A DNA stretch of 64,000 bases from Saprospiraceae bacterium (GTDB lineage: Bacteria; Bacteroidota; Bacteroidia; Chitinophagales; Saprospiraceae): assembly GCA_015490715.1 (NCBI GenBank), contig WFXH01000102.1, forward strand, positions 24,075 to 88,074, read 5' to 3'. The notes under the pieces are model-generated. The model ran no database searches and was not told the origin of the DNA. It saw only the letters and a list, made by a program, of their open reading frames with translations. Of the stretch, positions 19,730 through 28,424 are shown in pieces. The first letter of the stretch is position 1; each line of letters opens with the position of its first letter. Made by a program: the position numbers and the translations under genes.

Positions 19730-22018
19730 TCAATTGAGGATCTGGAGGCGAGCAAATTTGAGCATGATGCGCTTGGGTGGGCCGGGGATTTCGTCAAACT
19801 TGATGGTGGCGACGCGTTTGTCGCGCACGCCGTCGATGGTGAGGACTTTTCCCACGCCGAATTGTAGGTGCAGCACGCGTTGGCCGGTGCGCACTTCTTC
19901 GGGAGGGCTTGGTGTAAATGATTGGGGGTCGATTTTGACGGCTGGGGAGCGCTGTTGGGGAGGAGTACCCGAAATTTTAGCGCGAGGCGCGGTGACGAAA
20001 TGCTCTTGTATGTCGGGGATGACTTTGACCTTGCCCACGGGAAATTCGATGGATTCTTCAGGGAGTTCGCGGATAAAACGACTGGGTTCGTTGTATACCT
20101 GGCGTCCCCAGAGGTACCGCGATTCGGCGTGACTGAGGATGAGGAAGCGCTTTGCACGGGTGATGGCTACGTAAAAGAGCCGGCGTTCTTCTTCGATCTC
20201 GCGTGGATTGTGGATCGTCTGAAAGCTGGGGAATAGATTTTCTTCCAGTCCGACGACAAAGACGGCTTCAAACTCGAGGCCCTTGGCGGAGTGGACGGTC
20301 ATGAGGCTGACGTAGTCGGCATCATCGTCTTTGAGGTCGATATCCGTCAGCAGGGCGATGTGTTGGAGATAGCTGTATAGGGAGCGGTCGTCGACTTCTG
20401 CTCCGTAGGGCACTTCTTCGGCTTCGACGAATTCCTTGATGCCGTCGAGGAGGGCGAGGACGTTTTGGAGGCGTTCGACGCCTTCGGTGGAGTCGTCGCG
20501 CTTGAGTTCGCGCTCTAAGCCAGAGAGTTTAAAAGCGCGATACGCCACGGTGTAGGCGTCTTCGGTTTGGGCGAGCTTGTGGAGGCGTTGGATAAGATGG
20601 GACAATTCGGCGGCGGCTTTGTGGGCTTTGGTGGGCAGGGCTGCTTCGTGCATCGCTCGCCACATGCTGATGCCGTGACTGCGCGCAAAGTCGAGTATGC
20701 GCTCGACACTTGCCTTGCCGATGCCCCGCTTGGGGTAGTTGATGACGCGCTTGAGCGCTTCGCTGTCGTGGGGGTTGACGATGAGGCGCAGGTAGGCGAG
20801 CATGTCTTTGACTTCCTTGCGCTGGTAGAAGGTGATGCCGCCAAAGATTTTATACGGAATATTCAGCCTTCGGAGGTATTCTTCGAAGACGCGAGACAGG
20901 GCATTCATGCGGTAGAGCACGGCGATATCCCTGTAGCGGAGGTGGTAGCGGTCGCATATTTCCTGGATTTTTTGCGCTACGCGCCTGCCCTCTTCGCCTT
21001 CGTTGGTATTGGTCATGATGTGGATCTTAGCTCCTTCGCCCCTATCGGTCCAGATGGACTTTTCGATTTGGCGGCGGTTGTAGGAGATGAGCTTGTTGGC
21101 CGCTTGGACGATGTGAGCGGTGGAGCGGTAGTTTTGTTCGAGTTTGATGACTTTGACGTTGTGGTAGTCTTTTTGGAAGCTGAGGATGTTGCTGATGTCG
21201 GCGCCGCGAAAGGCGTAGATACTCTGGGCGTCGTCGCCGACGATGCAGATGTTTTCGGGGCTTTCGGGGTAGAGGGTGAGCTTTTTGAGTATGCGGTATT
21301 GGAGGTGGTTGGTGTCTTGAAATTCGTCGACGTGTGTGTATTGAAAGAGCTGGCGGTATTTGTCGAGCACGTCGGGGTGGGCGTCGAGGAGGTGGTAGAA
21401 GTAATAGAGCAGGTCGTCGAAGTCCATGGCCGCTGCACTGCGGCAGTATTCGACGTATTTGTGGTAGATGAGGTAGGTATGCGGGCGCCGGCTGGCCTCA
21501 TCGGCCTGACGCAGACGCGGTATGCGCTCGTATTCTTCGGGGGAGATGAGACGCGACTTGGCGAGGGAGATGCGCGTGCGGAGGGCATTGGGAGCATATA
21601 CCTGTGGGTCGAGTTTGAGCTCCTGGAGGATTTCGCGGATGAGGTTTTTGCTGTCTTCGGTGTCGTAAATCGTAAAGTGCGAGGGATAACCGATGCGGTG
21701 TGCCTCGCGTCGCAAGATGCGAGCAAATACGGAGTGGAAGGTGCCCATCCACAGGCTATTGGCCTGGGGCCCAACGAGGGCGGTGATGCGCTCGCGCATC
21801 TCTCGTGCCGCCTTGTTGGTAAACGTCAGCGCCAAAATGCGGTGGGGCTGCACGTTACGCCGTAGCAAGTGCGCTATGCGATACGTCAATACCCGCGTCT
21901 TTCCCGATCCAGGCCCCGCTATGACCATGACGGGCCCTTCGGTGGCCTCTACCGCCTCGCGCTGCCGCGGATTGAGATCTCGCAAAAAGTCCATCTCCTC
22001 CATCAGAGCTGCAAGCAT
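19730..22018 (-). CDS. UvrD/PcrA-type superfamily 1 DNA helicase
   Basis: 3'-5' DNA helicase of 762 aa for repair and replication conflicts. Motifs in order: LNPRQREAV (Q motif), AGPGSGKT (Walker A), VDEFQDTN (Walker B), GDDAQSIYAFRGAD (III), QNYRS (IV), TVHSAKGLEF (V) and YVAITRAKRFL (VI). The C-terminal 100 residues end in VLHLQFGVGKVLTIDG and FDEIPGPPKRIMLKFARLQ, the PcrA-like RNA-polymerase-interacting fold. The ATG at 22018 is chosen over a TTG at 22033 because a promoter -7 element ends at 22031; an ATG at 22003 is possible. Confidence 0.95.
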   Translation of the reverse strand: MLAALMEEMDFLRDLNPRQREAVEATEGPVMVIAGPGSGKTRVLTYRIAHLLRRNVQPHRILALTFTNKAAREMRERITALVGPQANSLWMGTFHSVFARILRREAHRIGYPSHFTIYDTEDSKNLIREILQELKLDPQVYAPNALRTRISLAKSRLISPEEYERIPRLRQADEASRRPHTYLIYHKYVEYCRSAAAMDFDDLLYYFYHLLDAHPDVLDKYRQLFQYTHVDEFQDTNHLQYRILKKLTLYPESPENICIVGDDAQSIYAFRGADISNILSFQKDYHNVKVIKLEQNYRSTAHIVQAANKLISYNRRQIEKSIWTDRGEGAKIHIMTNTNEGEEGRRVAQKIQEICDRYHLRYRDIAVLYRMNALSRVFEEYLRRLNIPYKIFGGITFYQRKEVKDMLAYLRLIVNPHDSEALKRVINYPKRGIGKASVERILDFARSHGISMWRAMHEAALPTKAHKAAAELSHLIQRLHKLAQTEDAYTVAYRAFKLSGLERELKRDDSTEGVERLQNVLALLDGIKEFVEAEEVPYGAEVDDRSLYSYLQHIALLTDIDLKDDDADYVSLMTVHSAKGLEFEAVFVVGLEENLFPSFQTIHNPREIEEERRLFYVAITRAKRFLILSHAESRYLWGRQVYNEPSRFIRELPEESIEFPVGKVKVIPDIQEHFVTAPRAKISGTPPQQRSPAVKIDPQSFTPSPPEEVRTGQRVLHLQFGVGKVLTIDGVRDKRVATIKFDEIPGPPKRIMLKFARLQILN

Positions 22019-22030
22019 TTCATCGAAAAA

Positions 22031-22038
22031 CAAAATTA
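22031..22038 (-). promoter_or_regulatory. Promoter -7 element for the UvrD-like helicase
   Basis: TAATTTTG on the minus strand matches TAnnTTTG and ends only 12 bases before the ATG at 22018, implying a very short or absent leader, or a start at 22003. Confidence 0.5.
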
Positions 22039-22098
22039 CGGATTTTCATAATATGTGTTTCGCTTTTTCATCTTTGGAAGAGACTATGTTCACGCGTA

Positions 22099-22217
22099 GT
22101 ATGAAATGGTGCTGTACATTTTTGTACACGAAAACTGTCGTCTATCGAGGACATGGGGTCTATATCGGTGAAAAACCCTTCGGGATACTTTGATGGCGCC
22201 GACCAACCATTTCATAC
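22099..22217. repeat. 119-bp segment bounded by inverted 12-base repeats
   Basis: GTATGAAATGGT at 22099-22110 and its exact reverse complement ACCATTTCATAC at 22206-22217 enclose 95 bases with no supported gene. Inside is the perfect palindrome TGTACATTTTTGTACA (22113-22128 region). The segment lies between the helicase promoter and the downstream end of a membrane-protein gene. It resembles a small terminal-inverted-repeat element but no target-site duplication is evident. The same word occurs at 18643, 28799 and 34863. Confidence 0.5.
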
Positions 22218-22228
22218 CCGAAAAAAAG

Positions 22229-22726
22229 CTAACGCTTCGATGCGTACGTACGATAAAGGGAATAGAGGAGGACAAAGGGGAGGGTCGATAGGCCGACAAA
22301 GGCAAGTGCATAGCTCAATACGAGCTGAAATTGAGCGTATCGTGCATAGGAAGGAATGCTGTCGGCATGCAAGTGGGTAAAGAGTTCGTAAAATCCCCGA
22401 TCCTGGACGTAAATGCTGACGCGCAAAAAGCTGATGTAGGTGTAGAGCAGGGCGATGATGGATAAGATGATGAGTGCTGCGCGGGCCAGGGGTGATCGTA
22501 AATAGAGGATATAGCGGTGTGTGAAGAGCATGCGTGTAGCGTGGAAGCCCATGAGAAAGGCAAGGGAATTGTCGAAGTAAAGGGGATAAGACTGTGGTGA
22601 TGTCAAGAGAGGTTGAAACATGCCAAGTAAAAGTAAGAGGGAAAATGCCCACCAGAGGCATTCGATGAGGATGGCGAGTATGCGTTCGTTGGGAGTGGCC
22701 GATGCGGAGGAGGAGTGTTTGTTCAT
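22229..22726 (-). CDS. Hypothetical membrane protein
   Basis: Protein of 165 aa with about four hydrophobic segments (near 15-40, 55-75, 80-105 and 130-160), a short soluble N-terminus and a basic C-terminus (YRTYASKR). No motif or family was recognised. It is ten bases downstream of the PAP2-like membrane gene on the same strand, so they probably share a transcript. The hydrophobic pattern and codon use, typical of its neighbours, support a real gene. Confidence 0.6.
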   Translation of the reverse strand: MNKHSSSASATPNERILAILIECLWWAFSLLLLLGMFQPLLTSPQSYPLYFDNSLAFLMGFHATRMLFTHRYILYLRSPLARAALIILSIIALLYTYISFLRVSIYVQDRGFYELFTHLHADSIPSYARYAQFQLVLSYALAFVGLSTLPFVLLYSLYRTYASKR

Positions 22727-22736
22727 ACCTGCGAAT

Positions 22737-23405
22737 TTACCGTAGCCATTGGATGATGAGCAGGGGCGATATCAGGCCGAGGAGGAGCCCTAAACCCACT
22801 TCACGCAATGTGTGTGCTTGGAGGTAGAGCCGTGCCGAGACGATCAATCCGCTGATGATTACGGCGGCGGGAAGGACATAGGCGGAGGGCAGGGAAGTCA
22901 TGGAGCTATCGATGGAGAGGGTAGGGGGGAGCACTTCGCGATACAGCCAAAAGCTCCACAGGAGGAGCATGCCTGCTCCCATGGCGTGGATGGAAACTTT
23001 AATAGCGAGGTTGGTCAAAAAGGCGAGGACGATGCCGAGCGTCATGGCTACGACGATGCGCACAATGGTTAGCGGAATGGTGGGTTGGAAGTAGAGGTTG
23101 ATACTGGCCCAGAAGTAGAAGATCATCATGATGATGTAGGGGATGAAGCGCTCTTTGCGCGTGGGCATGCCGTAGCTATGGAGCAGGCCGAGAGGTTTGA
23201 GTAGGGCGATGGTTATTAAGGGGAGCATTGCGGTAAAGAGGGTGATACTTGCCCATGAGGGTAGGCCTGCTTGCCAGTGGACCTGGCCGAAGAGGGCAGG
23301 AGTGGTGATGAGGAGGAGGCCGATGAGGTAGGAGACGATGAGCAGCGGATGAAAGACGGCGGAGATGAGGAGGAAAAAGGCGCGCATCAATTGGCTTAGC
23401 CTCAT
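22737..23405 (-). CDS. PAP2-like integral membrane protein with altered motifs
   Basis: Protein of 222 aa with six likely membrane segments. Three regions resemble the phosphatidic-acid-phosphatase (PAP2) motifs: PTRKERFIP at 81-89 (motif 1, K84/R86), KVSIH at 136-140 (motif 2, usually PSGH) and SARLYLQAHTLRE at 190-202 (motif 3, usually SRxxxxxHxxxD). His140, Arg192 and His198 could be catalytic, with Glu202 in place of Asp. Activity is therefore uncertain; it may be a divergent phosphatase or a non-catalytic relative. Confidence 0.55.
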   Translation of the reverse strand: MRLSQLMRAFFLLISAVFHPLLIVSYLIGLLLITTPALFGQVHWQAGLPSWASITLFTAMLPLITIALLKPLGLLHSYGMPTRKERFIPYIIMMIFYFWASINLYFQPTIPLTIVRIVVAMTLGIVLAFLTNLAIKVSIHAMGAGMLLLWSFWLYREVLPPTLSIDSSMTSLPSAYVLPAAVIISGLIVSARLYLQAHTLREVGLGLLLGLISPLLIIQWLR

Positions 23406-23419
23406 GGCACAGGATGAGC

Positions 23420-24610
23420 TCAGGTGAAGGCTTGGATACCCGTAATTTCCTTACCGAGTATGAGGGTGTGGATTTCGTGGGTGCCTTCGTAGGTGATGAC
23501 GGTTTCGAGGTTCATCATGTGGCGCATGATGGGGAATTCGTTGGTGATGCCCATGCCGCCGAGTATTTGACGGGCGGTGCGGGCGATTTGGAGTGCCATG
23601 TAGACATTGTTGCGCTTGGCCATAGATATTTGGGCAGGTGTAACTTTGCCGGCATTGGCCAGGGTACCGAGGCGCCAGGCGAGCAGTTGCGCTTTGGTGA
23701 TTTCGGTGAGCATGTCGGCCAGTTTGGCCTGTGTGAGCTGAAAGCCCGCAATGGGGCGATCAAACTGGATACGCTCCAGCGAATACTGAAGAGCGGTGTT
23801 GTAGCAGTCCATGGCGGCGCCGATGACGCCCCAGGCGATGCCGTAGCGCGCCTTGGACAGGCAAGACAGGGGTCCACGCATGCCCTTAATGTTGGGCAGG
23901 AGGGCGTCCTTAGGTACGCGTACGTTGTCGAAGACGAGCTCGCCGGTGATCGAGGCGCGCAGGGATAATTTGCCTTTGATTTCGGGCGCTTCAACCCCTT
24001 TCCAGTCGCGTTCGACGATGAGGCCGCGCACCTTGCCCTCTTCGTCTTTGGCCCAGACTACCGCAATGTCGGCCACGGGGGAGTTGGTGATCCACATCTT
24101 GGAGCCGTTGAGGATGTACGCGTCACCGTCGTCGACAATGTGGGTTTGCATGCCCGCGGGATTGGAGCCGTAATCGGGTTCGGTAAGGCCAAAGCAGCCG
24201 ATGAGCTCGCCTCGTCCCAATTTGGGTAAATATTTCTTCTTTTGCTCTTCGCTGCCGTAGGTGTAGATGGGATACATGACTAAGGATCCTTGTACGGAGG
24301 CCATCGATCGAACTCCGGAATCCCCACGTTCCAGCTCTTGCATGATGATGCCGTAGGCAATTTCGTCCATACCACCGCCGCCGTATTCGGCGGGGAGGCT
24401 CGGCCCATAGGCGCCGATCTCTGCAAGGCCTTTATAGAGATGTGTGGGACAAGTGCCCTCTTCGAAGTGCTTTTCGATGATGGGACGTACCTCACTGCTG
24501 ACCCATTCGCGGGTGGCTTGCTGTGCGAGTTTGTGCTCTTCTTCCAACAAGTCGTCAATAGCGTAAAAATCGTGGTATTGATACCTGTCTGCTGCCTGCA
24601 TGGTCTGCAT
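23420..24610 (-). CDS. gcdH: Acyl-CoA dehydrogenase, probably glutaryl-CoA dehydrogenase
   Basis: FAD flavoprotein of 396 aa (393 if the ATG at 24601 is used). Acyl-CoA dehydrogenase domains are visible in order: N-terminal helical (DDLLEEEHKLAQQATREW), middle (CFGLTEPDYGSNPAGMQTH; NGSKMWITNSPVADIAVVWA) and C-terminal (ARYGIAWGVIGAAMDCYNTAL; QILGGMGITNEFPIMRH). The catalytic base is the Glu of YEGTHEIH near residue 370. The match pattern is that of GcdH (lysine/tryptophan and aromatic-acid degradation, glutaryl-CoA to crotonyl-CoA). Crotonyl-CoA would feed the crotonase/dehydrogenase genes in this window. Confidence 0.88.
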   Translation of the reverse strand: MQTMQAADRYQYHDFYAIDDLLEEEHKLAQQATREWVSSEVRPIIEKHFEEGTCPTHLYKGLAEIGAYGPSLPAEYGGGGMDEIAYGIIMQELERGDSGVRSMASVQGSLVMYPIYTYGSEEQKKKYLPKLGRGELIGCFGLTEPDYGSNPAGMQTHIVDDGDAYILNGSKMWITNSPVADIAVVWAKDEEGKVRGLIVERDWKGVEAPEIKGKLSLRASITGELVFDNVRVPKDALLPNIKGMRGPLSCLSKARYGIAWGVIGAAMDCYNTALQYSLERIQFDRPIAGFQLTQAKLADMLTEITKAQLLAWRLGTLANAGKVTPAQISMAKRNNVYMALQIARTARQILGGMGITNEFPIMRHMMNLETVITYEGTHEIHTLILGKEITGIQAFT

Positions 24611-24618
24611 GTTTGGCG

Positions 24619-24626
24619 CAAAGGTA
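24619..24626 (-). promoter_or_regulatory. Promoter -7 element for gcdH
   Basis: TACCTTTG on the minus strand, an exact TAnnTTTG match. It ends nine bases before the ATG at 24610 and 18 before the ATG at 24601, which makes the second start attractive. Confidence 0.5.
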
Positions 24627-24702
24627 CAGCGAAATGCCCAATGCACCTTTTGTCTGTGGAGAAATCTCTGCTGTCGTATCTTAGGCGTAAAATCGAAGGG
24701 AG

Positions 24703-26097
24703 ATGGCCAAGTATTTTGTCGTAGTTATTGTCTTGAGTACAGCCCTTAGACTGGAAGCTACGACCTGGTGGGTGGGCCCGAGCAGGTCGTTTACCACCCC
24801 TTCAGTTGTTAGCGCACTTGTCAGGACAGGCGATACCGTCTACATCGAAGCTGGCGTATATGCTGACGACGTCGCCGTATGGCGTGCCGATAGCCTGTTC
24901 ATTGCAGGCGTAGGGGGCATTGTAGAGCTTCCGTCGGGAGGGCAAGCCGCCGAGGGCAAGGCCATCTGGGTCATCAAAGGCGATGCCTATCGCATCGCCC
25001 ATATTGCTTTTTCGCAATGCCGAGTACCCGATCACAATGGGGCAGGCATACGCCTCGAGGGAACAGACTTGTACCTTCAACATTGCCGTTTTTACGACAA
25101 CGAAATGGGCATCCTCGTGGGCAACAATTCCCAAAGTCGGGTGGTCATCGAACACTGCGTATTTTACGACAACGGCTTTGGGCAAGGGTACACCCATCAC
25201 ATTTACGTCAATCACATCCGACGTCTGGACGTGCGATATTCGTACCTCTATCGAGTGCGCGTGGGACATCACATCAAATCGCGTGCTGTGCAAACATGGA
25301 TCCTCTACAACCGCATTGCCGATGAGTTGGGCAACGGCAGCAGGCTCGTCGACCTACCCAATGGAGGCTTGGCCGTGTTGGTCGGCAACGAACTCATCCA
25401 GGGTGCGCATGCCGAAAACTACAATCTCGTCGGGTTTGGCCATGAGGGATACGCCACCGGCAGGATGCATCGCCTCTACCTGGTACACAATACCCTGATC
25501 AGCAAGCGTCATAATGCACTCTTCGTCGACGTACGCCCCGGAGGCGAAGCCTACATCGTTAACAACGCCTTTGGTGGCAAAGGAAAACTGTGGAATGGCC
25601 AAGTGTGGTATCGAGCTGCCAATGTGCATCGTGCAGTCATTGATTCGCTCTATTTCGTCAATTACAGCACGGACGAATACCACCTCACCCCCGCTTCGCC
25701 GCTCGTCGATGCTGGGACAAGACGGTATGTCTTACCCGACAGTACACGTGTCGACAAGGAGTATCACCATCCTGCAGACTTCATCCCACGCCGGTGGTCG
25801 GAGATAGATAGTGTAGACATCGGAGCCCACGCCTATCGTATGGCCAGTGGAGTAGACCGGGTCCCCTATAGGTATGATGTGCGAATATTCCTCTCTGGTG
25901 AAATAGTACAGGTCGAAGCCCCCGTAGTGCTCGATGACCTACATCTCTACACTCTGACAGGGCAGGAGGTGCCCATGGTTCGAATAGATGAACATCGCTG
26001 GAAAGTGTCTGCCCCCATCCGCGAAGGAACGATGTACCTCGCTATCGGTCAGAGGGACATGGCAATGGTGATGGCCAAGGTGATACGGTTTTATTAA
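24703..26097 (+). CDS. Secreted parallel beta-helix protein with T9SS-like C-terminus
   Basis: Protein of 464 aa. The first 19 residues form a signal peptide (MAKYFVVVIVLSTALRLEA). Residues about 25-330 hold repeating short turns typical of right-handed beta-helix carbohydrate-acting or adhesive proteins (GDTVYIEAGVYADDVA; RIAHIAFSQCRVPDHNGAGI; CRFYDNEMGILVGNNSQSR; CVFYDNGFG; NNAFGGKGKLWNG). The last 80 residues (IVQVEAPVVLDDLHLYTLTG, ending in MAKVIRF) resemble a divergent T9SS type A sorting domain. No catalytic triad for pectate lyase could be fixed. A TATCTTAG (24677-24684) upstream is one base off the -7 element. Confidence 0.75.
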   Translation: MAKYFVVVIVLSTALRLEATTWWVGPSRSFTTPSVVSALVRTGDTVYIEAGVYADDVAVWRADSLFIAGVGGIVELPSGGQAAEGKAIWVIKGDAYRIAHIAFSQCRVPDHNGAGIRLEGTDLYLQHCRFYDNEMGILVGNNSQSRVVIEHCVFYDNGFGQGYTHHIYVNHIRRLDVRYSYLYRVRVGHHIKSRAVQTWILYNRIADELGNGSRLVDLPNGGLAVLVGNELIQGAHAENYNLVGFGHEGYATGRMHRLYLVHNTLISKRHNALFVDVRPGGEAYIVNNAFGGKGKLWNGQVWYRAANVHRAVIDSLYFVNYSTDEYHLTPASPLVDAGTRRYVLPDSTRVDKEYHHPADFIPRRWSEIDSVDIGAHAYRMASGVDRVPYRYDVRIFLSGEIVQVEAPVVLDDLHLYTLTGQEVPMVRIDEHRWKVSAPIREGTMYLAIGQRDMAMVMAKVIRFY

Positions 26098-26111
26098 ATG
26101 CCATCTTTGAG

Positions 26112-26131
26112 GGAACAAGCACCTTTGTTCC
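26112..26131. terminator. Hairpin between two convergent secreted-protein genes
   Basis: GGAACAA (26112-26118), loop GCACCT, TTGTTCC (26125-26131): a seven-pair perfect stem in the 39-base gap between convergent stops. It could serve both strands. No T-run of note. Confidence 0.4.
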
Positions 26132-26136
26132 GTCAA

Positions 26137-27765
26137 TCAATACAAGACGGCAAACGCTCGCGAGCGAATCTCGTAATCGTTTCCCAGTATAAAATAGTAC
26201 ACGCCTTTGGGCAGTGGTGGCAGGGATAGGGTATAGCTGTGGACATCTTTTAAGAGAGGGTAAAAATCCGAATGGACGAGTACTCTACCCCTTGTATCGA
26301 CAATGCGCGCGAAATGCCGCCCGTAGGTAGGTGTGTTAAAAAGGACGTATACCTGGTGGGGCATTGGAGAATAAAATTGAAGTATTTCCAATTGCGTAGG
26401 CCCGTCGTGGCAATATTGGGACTTAATGTGGCTAAAGATGCGATAGAGGTTTAGCTTACCCCCGGAGAGCAGTCGATTTTGCAGTGTTGCTATGGGCTCT
26501 GCGTTTCGTAGGATGAGGTCTTTGACATATCGCGCAGCGCTATCTGGAGAGGCCTTTAGGTGAGCGATATGGTCATTGCATCGCACGGTATAGATGAGTT
26601 GTATTGCGCCACTGACAAAGGGAGAGGCGTAGGATGTACCTGTCCCTGCATCGTACGGGGATCCCGATCCGTAGGAGGTGCTCCAGATGGATTTGCCGGG
26701 CGCGCCGATGTCGATGGATTTTTTGCCGTAGGCAGCGTTGTCGATGATCTGGCTGCTCTGGTTGAGGGCGGTGACGCATATGAGATAGGGCGAGGTACAA
26801 GCACAGGGTAGATCACCTTCAACATCGACATCGACATCGAGATTGGCAGTAGAAGCGACGGTCAGCACGCCCTCGTGTCCGAGGCTGTCGATGATGGCAC
26901 AGATAAGGGGAAACTCATCTTGTCTGGCGCGCTCTCTACCGAGTGAGAAGTTGATACCCACGACATAGGCCCCCACCTGGCCGTCGGTGCGATTGTACAG
27001 TTGGCGTTGATGCCATACGTATTCGAGTGCGGCATAGAGGTCGGCGTCTTGTATTTGGTTGCTCTTTCCGAGGGAGACGAGCAGTAGCTGGCCGTTCCAG
27101 TTGACGCCCGTGATGCCGATACCGTTATTGCCCCTTGCAGCGATGATGCCTGCTACGCGCGTACCGTGTCGGTGTTTGTAGAGCTTGTCGTTGGCGGTGG
27201 TGAGGTTGTAGCCGAGATAGTCGTCTACATAGCCGTTGTTGTCGTTGTCGATGCTATCGTCCGGTATTTCGGCGGTGTTGCGATAGATGGCCTCTTGAAG
27301 GTCTTCGTGTGTCCAGTCAAATCCGGCGTCGATGACGGCGATAAGGGGCACAGGTGTGTCGGCAATACCCGTACTCAAGTCCCATGCCCGCGGAGCTTCG
27401 ATATCGCGAAGCCCCCATTGCAGGTCAAACATCGGATCATCGGGCTGTCGGCGGAGCTCGAGTGAGCCGTTTTTCTGTGCACGACAAACGGCGGGCAGCG
27501 ATCGAAGTCGTTCTAGAAGTGTTGTGTCGAGTCCCCCTTCAACAACGATTTCATATATGGGCGTAAATCTTCCGATCTTTTTCCATCGGAGTGTTTGGTA
27601 GGCTGTATGCGTATTTCGGGTATGAAATTGTGCGAGCAGGTCTTCTATTTGGGCACCGGGGCAAAGACGGACGAGCACCGAATGTTGGCTGTAGAGACCT
27701 TGCGCGGTGAGCAGTAGAGTAGCGGTGAAAAAAAATATTCGGGTTAGGGGATACCTGTAGAGCAT
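26137..27765 (-). CDS. Secreted subtilisin-family serine protease (S8) with T9SS sorting domain
   Basis: Protein of 542 aa from the ATG at 27765, giving a signal peptide (RIFFFTATLLLTAQGLYSQ). A propeptide-like region is followed by the S8 domain with the triad D146 (VIDAGFDWTHED), H200 (HGTRVAGIIAA), S378 (GTSYASPF) and the oxyanion Asn272 (GINFSLG). The insert DNDNNGYVDDYLGYN is a calcium-loop-like element common in Bacteroidota subtilases. The last 80 residues are a type A sorting domain (IVDTRGRVLVHSD; LPPLPKGVYYFIL), so the enzyme is exported by T9SS. An upstream TTG at 27819 would overlap ribA and is rejected. Confidence 0.88.
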   Translation of the reverse strand: MLYRYPLTRIFFFTATLLLTAQGLYSQHSVLVRLCPGAQIEDLLAQFHTRNTHTAYQTLRWKKIGRFTPIYEIVVEGGLDTTLLERLRSLPAVCRAQKNGSLELRRQPDDPMFDLQWGLRDIEAPRAWDLSTGIADTPVPLIAVIDAGFDWTHEDLQEAIYRNTAEIPDDSIDNDNNGYVDDYLGYNLTTANDKLYKHRHGTRVAGIIAARGNNGIGITGVNWNGQLLLVSLGKSNQIQDADLYAALEYVWHQRQLYNRTDGQVGAYVVGINFSLGRERARQDEFPLICAIIDSLGHEGVLTVASTANLDVDVDVEGDLPCACTSPYLICVTALNQSSQIIDNAAYGKKSIDIGAPGKSIWSTSYGSGSPYDAGTGTSYASPFVSGAIQLIYTVRCNDHIAHLKASPDSAARYVKDLILRNAEPIATLQNRLLSGGKLNLYRIFSHIKSQYCHDGPTQLEILQFYSPMPHQVYVLFNTPTYGRHFARIVDTRGRVLVHSDFYPLLKDVHSYTLSLPPLPKGVYYFILGNDYEIRSRAFAVLY

Positions 27766-27799
27766 CGCACACCATGTGGAAGGTCGGGTTATCGCGAGG

Positions 27800-28414
27800 T
27801 CACTGGTCGTTGTTGTCATCGAGTGGAATTATATGTCCCAGATGCTCTTTTTTGTCCATGAGATAGCGATAGTTGTGGGCACAGGTATGGCCCAGCAGGG
27901 GGATGCGTTGGATGACCTGGATGCCGTCGTGCTCGAGGGCTTTGACCTTGTCGGGGTTGTTGGTCAGGAGGTGGACTTTGTCGATGTGGAGCATGTGGAG
28001 GATTTGCACGACATCCTGATAATGGCGCATGTCGGCGTCAAATCCCAGGCGTAGATTGGCTTCGACGGTGTTGAGCCCCTGGTCTTGGAGGGCGTAGGCG
28101 CGTATTTTGTTGGTCAAGCCGATACCTCTGCCTTCCTGGCGGGCGTAGATGAGCAGGCCTCCGTGTTGGGCGAGGTATTGGCAGGCTTTGTCGAGCTGGC
28201 TGCCGCATTCGCAGCGCAGTGAGTGGAGCACATCACCCGTAAAGCACTCGGAGTGGATGCGGAGGTTGACCACCTTTTGGGTGTCGAACGGCTCGAAGGC
28301 AAGGGCGACGTGGGGCAATGGATCATCATCGCTGTGGCCGAAGACCATGATGCGCGCCGCTCCCCAGCGCGTGGGTAGATGGGCTTCGGCGAGCTTTTTT
28401 AGGCGGCGTTTCAT
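27800..28414 (-). CDS. ribA: GTP cyclohydrolase II
   Basis: First committed enzyme of riboflavin synthesis, converting GTP to 2,5-diamino-6-ribosylamino-4-pyrimidinone phosphate; 204 aa. Zinc ligands C57, C68 and C70 (HSECFTGDVLHSLRCECG), the GTP/catalytic segment YARQEGRGIGLTNKIRAYAL, and TVEANLRLGFDADMRHY are present. Only the RibA domain is encoded; no DHBP-synthase fusion. The ATG at 28414 is chosen, 10 bases after the crcB stop. Confidence 0.94.
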   Translation of the reverse strand: MKRRLKKLAEAHLPTRWGAARIMVFGHSDDDPLPHVALAFEPFDTQKVVNLRIHSECFTGDVLHSLRCECGSQLDKACQYLAQHGGLLIYARQEGRGIGLTNKIRAYALQDQGLNTVEANLRLGFDADMRHYQDVVQILHMLHIDKVHLLTNNPDKVKALEHDGIQVIQRIPLLGHTCAHNYRYLMDKKEHLGHIIPLDDNNDQ

Positions 28415-28424
28415 GGGACTGTCT

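Noticed and set aside
20567..21865. A 432-codon + strand frame opposite the UvrD-like helicase
   Set aside because: The helicase motifs on the minus strand are complete; this frame has no domain.
22090..22311. A 73-codon minus-strand frame over the 119-bp repeat segment
   Set aside because: Its 5' part lies inside the membrane-protein gene in another frame; composition is not coding-like.
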